Shown piece after piece: positions 60,091 through 64,000 of a stretch of DNA of 64,000 bases. Both the position numbers and the translations under genes were made by a program. Source of the stretch: Bifidobacterium angulatum DSM 20098 = JCM 7096 (GTDB taxonomy: Bacteria > Actinomycetota > Actinomycetes > Actinomycetales > Bifidobacteriaceae). A model generated the notes under the pieces. The model saw nothing but the letters and a program-made list of their open reading frames with translations, was not told the origin of the DNA and did no database searches. Positions within the stretch are counted from its first letter, which is position 1, and each line of letters begins with the position of its first letter. The stretch covers positions 1,550,001-1,614,000 of the forward strand of contig NZ_AP012322.1 of the NCBI RefSeq assembly GCF_001025155.1, given 5' to 3'.

Positions 60091-61131
60091 TCACATGCGG
60101 GCGAGAATGTCGCGACCCACTTCGTCGGTGGAGCGTGTGGTGGAACCGAGCTCTTCGATGTCGGCCTCCACAGCGGCATGGATCCTCTTGGCGGCATCGT
60201 CGAAGCCGAGATGCTCAAGCAGCATGGCGGCGGACAGAATGGCCGCGGTCGGGTTGGCCTTGTTCTGGCCGGCGATGTCCGGTGCGGAACCATGGATCGG
60301 TTCGAACATGGACGGATACTCGTTGGACGCGTTGATGCAGCCGGATGCCGAGTAGCCGACGCCGCCAACCACGGCACCGGCCTCGTCGGTGATGATGTCG
60401 CCGAACAGATTGTCGGTCAGGATCACGTCGAAGCGGGACGGGTTGGACACCATGAAGATGGTGGTCGCGTCGATGTGCAGATAATCGTGGGAAACCTCCG
60501 GGTATTCCTCGGCCACCTTGTCCACGATGCGCTGCCACATGTCGCCGGCGTTGACCAGCACGTTCTTCTTATGCACCAGGGTCACGTGCTTCCTGCGCTT
60601 CATGGCCAGCTGGAAGGCATAGCGCACCACGCGTTCCACGCCGTAGGCGGTGTTGATGGAAACCTCGGTGGCCACCTCGTTCGGAGTGCCGCGGCGGACG
60701 GCTCCGCCGGCACCGCAATACAGGCCTTCGGTGCCTTCACGCACCACTACGAAGTCGATATCGCCCGGGTTGGCGAGCGGAGAGGTGACGCCCTTGTACA
60801 GCTTGGACGGGCGCAGATTCACATACTGGTCCAGGTCGAAACGAAGCTTGAGCAGCAGGCCGCGTTCCAGAATGCCGGCCTTGATACGCGGATCGCCGAC
60901 GGCACCCAGCAGAATGGCATCCGTCTTCTTGATGCGTTCCTCTTCGCCCTCGGGCAGGATCGCACCATCGCGCAGGTAGCGCTCGGCACCGAGATCGAAC
61001 TTCTCATATTCGAACTCGGCCACGCCTTCAGCGGCCTTCTCCAAGGCCTTCTGAGCCCATGGAGTAACTTCCTTGCCAATGCCATCGCCGGGAATGACGG
61101 CGATCTTGTACTTCTTTGCTGTTTCGCTCAT
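60091..61131 (-). CDS. leuB: 3-isopropylmalate dehydrogenase
   Basis: The 346-residue enzyme oxidises and decarboxylates 3-isopropylmalate in leucine synthesis. Signatures are [13 protein letters not shown] at the N-terminus, the substrate-loop arginines in [33 protein letters not shown], and the metal- and NAD-site [20 protein letters not shown] followed by [19 protein letters not shown]. The length fits the actinobacterial type. ATG 61131 is the clear start. It is flanked by the oligopeptidase gene upstream (65 bp) and a strong terminator downstream. Confidence 0.95.
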   Translation of the reverse strand: MSETAKKYKIAVIPGDGIGKEVTPWAQKALEKAAEGVAEFEYEKFDLGAERYLRDGAILPEGEEERIKKTDAILLGAVGDPRIKAGILERGLLLKLRFDLDQYVNLRPSKLYKGVTSPLANPGDIDFVVVREGTEGLYCGAGGAVRRGTPNEVATEVSINTAYGVERVVRYAFQLAMKRRKHVTLVHKKNVLVNAGDMWQRIVDKVAEEYPEVSHDYLHIDATTIFMVSNPSRFDVILTDNLFGDIITDEAGAVVGGVGYSASGCINASNEYPSMFEPIHGSAPDIAGQNKANPTAAILSAAMLLEHLGFDDAAKRIHAAVEADIEELGSTTRSTDEVGRDILARM

Positions 61132-61196
61132 GCCTTAGAACGTTACACACGCCGTTGGCACCGCTCACGAAGCAGTTCACTGCGTGGACATGCCGC

Positions 61197-63740
61197 CTAA
61201 TGCATGATCCCCATCACGCTCAGGCACCATGCATTCTCGTAGGCGAGCTCCTGCCATTGCTTGTAGCGCCCGGAGATACCGCCATGACCTGCTTCGACCT
61301 CGATCTTGGCGATGGCGTCGATACCGGCCGACTGCAGCCGCGCCAGCCATTTGAGCGGTTCCACATACAGCACACGGGTGTCGTTCATCGATGTGGTGAT
61401 GAAAATCCTCGGGAAATGCGCAGTTCGCGGATCGTCGGCGCTACTCGGCGCATTCTCATACGGCGTATACGACTTCATGTACCGATACACCTCGGCATCA
61501 TGCAACGGATCGCCCCACTCGTCCCATTCGGTGACGGTGAGCGGCAGCGACGGGTCGAGAATCGACGTCAGCGCATCCACAAACGGCACATCCGCTTCGA
61601 TGCCGGCAAAGCATTCCGGCGCAAGATTCGCCACGGCCCCCATCAGCAGACCGCCTGCGGAACCGCCGTCGGCCACGGTACGCGCCGGATTCGCCAACCC
61701 GGCGTTCTGCAAGGCACGCGCGGCATCGACGAAATCCTCGAAGGTGTGCTTCTTGTTCAGCCTTCTGCCCTGCTCATACCAGGCACGCCCCATTTCGCCG
61801 CCGCCTCGGATATGCGGCACCGCGTACAAAACGCCACGGTCGAGCATGCTGATGCGCGCCACCGAGAATCCTGGATCGGAACTGATCTCGTACGCGCCAT
61901 ACCCGGTGATGAACATGGCCGAATCGCAGGTCGGCACATCCCTGCGCCACACCAGCGACACGGGGATCCGTTCACCGTCGCGTGCGGTGATCCACACCCG
62001 CCGTTCCATGTAATCGCGCGGATCGAAGTCACCCAGGACGGTGGCACGTTTCAACAGGCGATCCTCGCCCGTGGCCGGGTCGATGTCATGCAACTCCCCC
62101 GGCCTGGTATAGCTGGAGAACGAGTAACGCATGCGTGGCGCATCATATGAAGGATTCCCACCCGCACCGATGGAATACAAACGCCGCGTCTCGCCCGGCA
62201 TCGCGTCGGCGGTCGCCCCATCCGACGATGTCATCGCCCTACGGGACGCACCATGCACGGCATGCCCATCACCCTGGGCACGCTGGAAATCGTCGATCAC
62301 ACCGGCGGCGGCACGAACCGCATGAGGTCCGGCGGTATCGTCCTCCATACCAGCCACGGCCTGCCAGACGGCGGCACGCTCCTCATTTACCTCGTCCACG
62401 GATTCGTCCACGTCCCAGTCGCCTTCGAGCGCAGGCGGCACCAGCTCGGTGAACCGCCATGGGCGCCGGGCAAGAAAATCCTCGGCAGCGGCCTGTTTGG
62501 TCATCACCGCAAGATGCGTCAGACTTTCGGCCCGGTACGACATCGTCACGAAATTACGGTGGATGGCGATCCCCTCGATGCCCAGGCCGTGCGCCCCCTG
62601 CATGATCGCCGGGTTCCCCGGCTTGGTGTAGGGAGCCCCAATGGGCTTTGCCGAAGCCCCTGGTTCCACGTCGTCGCCCCGCTCGCACCCATAGGGGGAT
62701 CCAGATGCCACGCACACGCCTTCGCCCAAGCGGTATGGCGGCTCATGCTTACGCATATCGATCACATCGATCTCGAAATTCGGGTTCAGCGCATTGTGGT
62801 ACACCACGGCGATCGGAATATCGGAACCATGCTCCCCCGCCCCTTCGAAACAGGCGAAGCTTACGTCGTATTCCACACCGTCTTCGCGGGGGATGAACGC
62901 CTTGAACTCGCCTTCCGGAGTGTCGACCGGGAGCATCAGCACCTCCGTGGTCGTCTTCGACCCGGTGCCGATAACGATGCTGCGTTCATCGAACGACATG
63001 CCGACGCCGGCCCAGAATCGCTCGTCATGTTCGCGGAACACCTCAACGTCCTCGTCTATCGACGTTCCCACACGATGCCGGAACACCGCACATGGGCGCC
63101 ACGCATCATCGAGCACGGTATAGAACACCCACTGCGCGTCCGGCGTGAAGCATGCTCCGGAAATACCCGTAAACATTTCGGGCAATTCCTCACCGGTTTC
63201 CAGATTGCGAATGCGGTAATCGTAGCGTTCGTCGCCTTCGACATCCACGCCGTACAGCATCCACCGGCCGTCTTTGCTGATATCCATGCCGCCGATACGG
63301 AAGAAGTCATGCCCTTCGGATTCGGCGTTGGCGTCGAACACGATCTGTTCGCCGGGCATGCTCCCCGGCTCCCCCACGGCATCGACCTGCGGAGGGTCCC
63401 AATCGTCCGGCCCGGCAATCGGCATACGGCATTGCACCGCATACTGCTTGCCTTGCTGCGTCCTGGTGAAATACCAATAGCCGTCCATGCGCGTCGGCAC
63501 CGACATATCGGTTTCCTGCACATGGGATTTCAGCTCGTCGAACAATGTGTTGCGCAACGACGCCAACGGCTTGTTGCGGTTCTCGCACAGACGGTTCTGC
63601 GCCGCAACATACTCCTGCACTTCCGTCGACTGTTTGTCGCGCATCCACTCATAGGGGTCGACGAATGTGTCGCCGTGATGCTCCCGTTCGAACGGCACTT
63701 GCTTTGCTACCGGTACGTCTCTGTTCCCACTTTCGGTCAT
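61197..63740 (-). CDS. Oligopeptidase B-like serine peptidase (S9A family)
   Basis: The 847-residue cytoplasmic peptidase has a seven-bladed propeller in its first two thirds and an alpha/beta-hydrolase domain with GGSAGG (nucleophile Ser694), Asp787 in MNDTRV and His819 in EAGHGGISGRYKQ. VPHIRGGGEMGRAWYEQGRRLNKKHTF is the typical S9A sequence before the active site. It is longer than usual (about 690-790) because of a charged insertion at about 430-510. Oligopeptidase B cleaves short peptides after basic residues; prolyl oligopeptidase is the alternative. The start is ATG 63740 (MTESGNRD); the upstream frame is not convincing. Confidence 0.92.
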   Translation of the reverse strand: MTESGNRDVPVAKQVPFEREHHGDTFVDPYEWMRDKQSTEVQEYVAAQNRLCENRNKPLASLRNTLFDELKSHVQETDMSVPTRMDGYWYFTRTQQGKQYAVQCRMPIAGPDDWDPPQVDAVGEPGSMPGEQIVFDANAESEGHDFFRIGGMDISKDGRWMLYGVDVEGDERYDYRIRNLETGEELPEMFTGISGACFTPDAQWVFYTVLDDAWRPCAVFRHRVGTSIDEDVEVFREHDERFWAGVGMSFDERSIVIGTGSKTTTEVLMLPVDTPEGEFKAFIPREDGVEYDVSFACFEGAGEHGSDIPIAVVYHNALNPNFEIDVIDMRKHEPPYRLGEGVCVASGSPYGCERGDDVEPGASAKPIGAPYTKPGNPAIMQGAHGLGIEGIAIHRNFVTMSYRAESLTHLAVMTKQAAAEDFLARRPWRFTELVPPALEGDWDVDESVDEVNEERAAVWQAVAGMEDDTAGPHAVRAAAGVIDDFQRAQGDGHAVHGASRRAMTSSDGATADAMPGETRRLYSIGAGGNPSYDAPRMRYSFSSYTRPGELHDIDPATGEDRLLKRATVLGDFDPRDYMERRVWITARDGERIPVSLVWRRDVPTCDSAMFITGYGAYEISSDPGFSVARISMLDRGVLYAVPHIRGGGEMGRAWYEQGRRLNKKHTFEDFVDAARALQNAGLANPARTVADGGSAGGLLMGAVANLAPECFAGIEADVPFVDALTSILDPSLPLTVTEWDEWGDPLHDAEVYRYMKSYTPYENAPSSADDPRTAHFPRIFITTSMNDTRVLYVEPLKWLARLQSAGIDAIAKIEVEAGHGGISGRYKQWQELAYENAWCLSVMGIMH

Positions 63741-63823
63741 AGCCGTCCATTGTAGCGTTCCCCCCGATGCAGGCGCACCGGTTCCCGTTCCTCGGCAGCG
63801 CTTTGATGCGCACGGGGCCAAGC

Positions 63824-63858
63824 CGACGCGGGGTATGCCGGCACCCCGGCACACCCCG
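63824..63858 (-). terminator. Probable terminator of the gene at the right edge
   Basis: An imperfect stem around TGCCGG-CACC-CCGGCA (63824-63858) lies just beyond the stop of the truncated gene at the window edge, in the 139-bp gap before the oligopeptidase gene. Confidence 0.4.
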
Positions 63859-63879
63859 TATACCCAACCTTGCGGCAGG

Positions 63880-64000
63880 CTACAAATCCAGCTGCGTGGC
63901 CAGATACGGCAGCATGGTTTTCATAAGATTCACCCCGGTGGTGCCGACGAACACCGGCACATCGGTAACTGGCATGGGCTGTGTCGCCGTCAATCCGGTG
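63880..64000 (-). CDS. C-terminal 39 residues of a gene cut by the window edge
   Basis: A minus-strand frame enters from the edge and ends at TAG (63880-63882). The readable end is TGLTATQPMPVTDVPVFVGT followed by TGVNLMKTMLPYLATQLDL. This is too short to assign. It points in the same direction as the oligopeptidase gene 139 bp downstream. Confidence 0.55.
   Translation of the reverse strand, partial: TGLTATQPMPVTDVPVFVGTTGVNLMKTMLPYLATQLDL

Overview
The window is high-GC actinobacterial DNA, almost certainly from a Bifidobacterium. The main reasons are an rpoB-rpoC pair of actinobacterial type (TTG- and GTG-started) next to mutY, and a five-gene Ser/Thr kinase - FN3 protein - MoxR ATPase - DUF58 - transglutaminase-like cluster of the kind described in bifidobacteria as PFNA. 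An intracellular GH32 beta-fructofuranosidase locus with its own ABC importer also fits. I found no rRNA or tRNA gene, insertion sequence, CRISPR array or phage.

Layout. 1-2.5 kb: the 3' part of a class I aminotransferase gene (minus) and a Gfo/Idh/MocA oxidoreductase (plus). 2.6-10.6 kb: two overlapping giant helicase-nuclease genes of AdnAB type (minus). 10.8-23.6 kb: the PFNA-type operon (plus), with tight overlaps between its last four genes. 23.8-31.4 kb: rpoC and rpoB (minus). 31.6-33.8 kb: a membrane-anchored small protein, mutY and the divergent trmL.

34-38 kb is the accessory island. Two arms in inverted orientation each carry repeated about-150-residue modules that resemble CdiI-type immunity proteins, fused to a C-terminal domain that is nearly identical at DNA level in both arms (471 bp, two differences seen). 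The left arm is intact. The right arm has a frameshifted first module. Between them lie a broken secreted CBM26 starch-binding fragment and a very small ORF. No toxin gene is visible.

38.4-40 kb: a conserved DUF711 (UPF0210) plus ACT (UPF0237) pair. 40.4-47.9 kb: a sucrose/fructan-type locus (solute-binding lipoprotein, two permeases, DUF624 protein, LacI regulator, GH32), all on the minus strand, with LacI-type operator sequences upstream. 48.5-52 kb: an MFS exporter with two terminator-like hairpins in its leader, a YihY/BrkB membrane protein and a DeoR regulator. 52.2-64 kb, all minus: PyrD, an Old-Yellow-Enzyme oxidoreductase, a class A penicillin-binding protein, a Crp/Fnr regulator, a lipoate-ligase-like protein, a TM2 protein with a Q/Y-rich repeat domain, leuB, an oligopeptidase B and the 3' end of one more gene.

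Best leads: the inverted-repeat immunity-module island; the transglutaminase-like protein that lacks all three catalytic residues; the PyrD with class-2 scaffold but a Cys at the class-1 catalytic position; the lipoate-ligase-like enzyme with its accessory domain at the N-terminus; and the double-hairpin leader of the MFS exporter. Start codons were chosen from ribosome-binding sites and family alignment from memory; no database search was possible.
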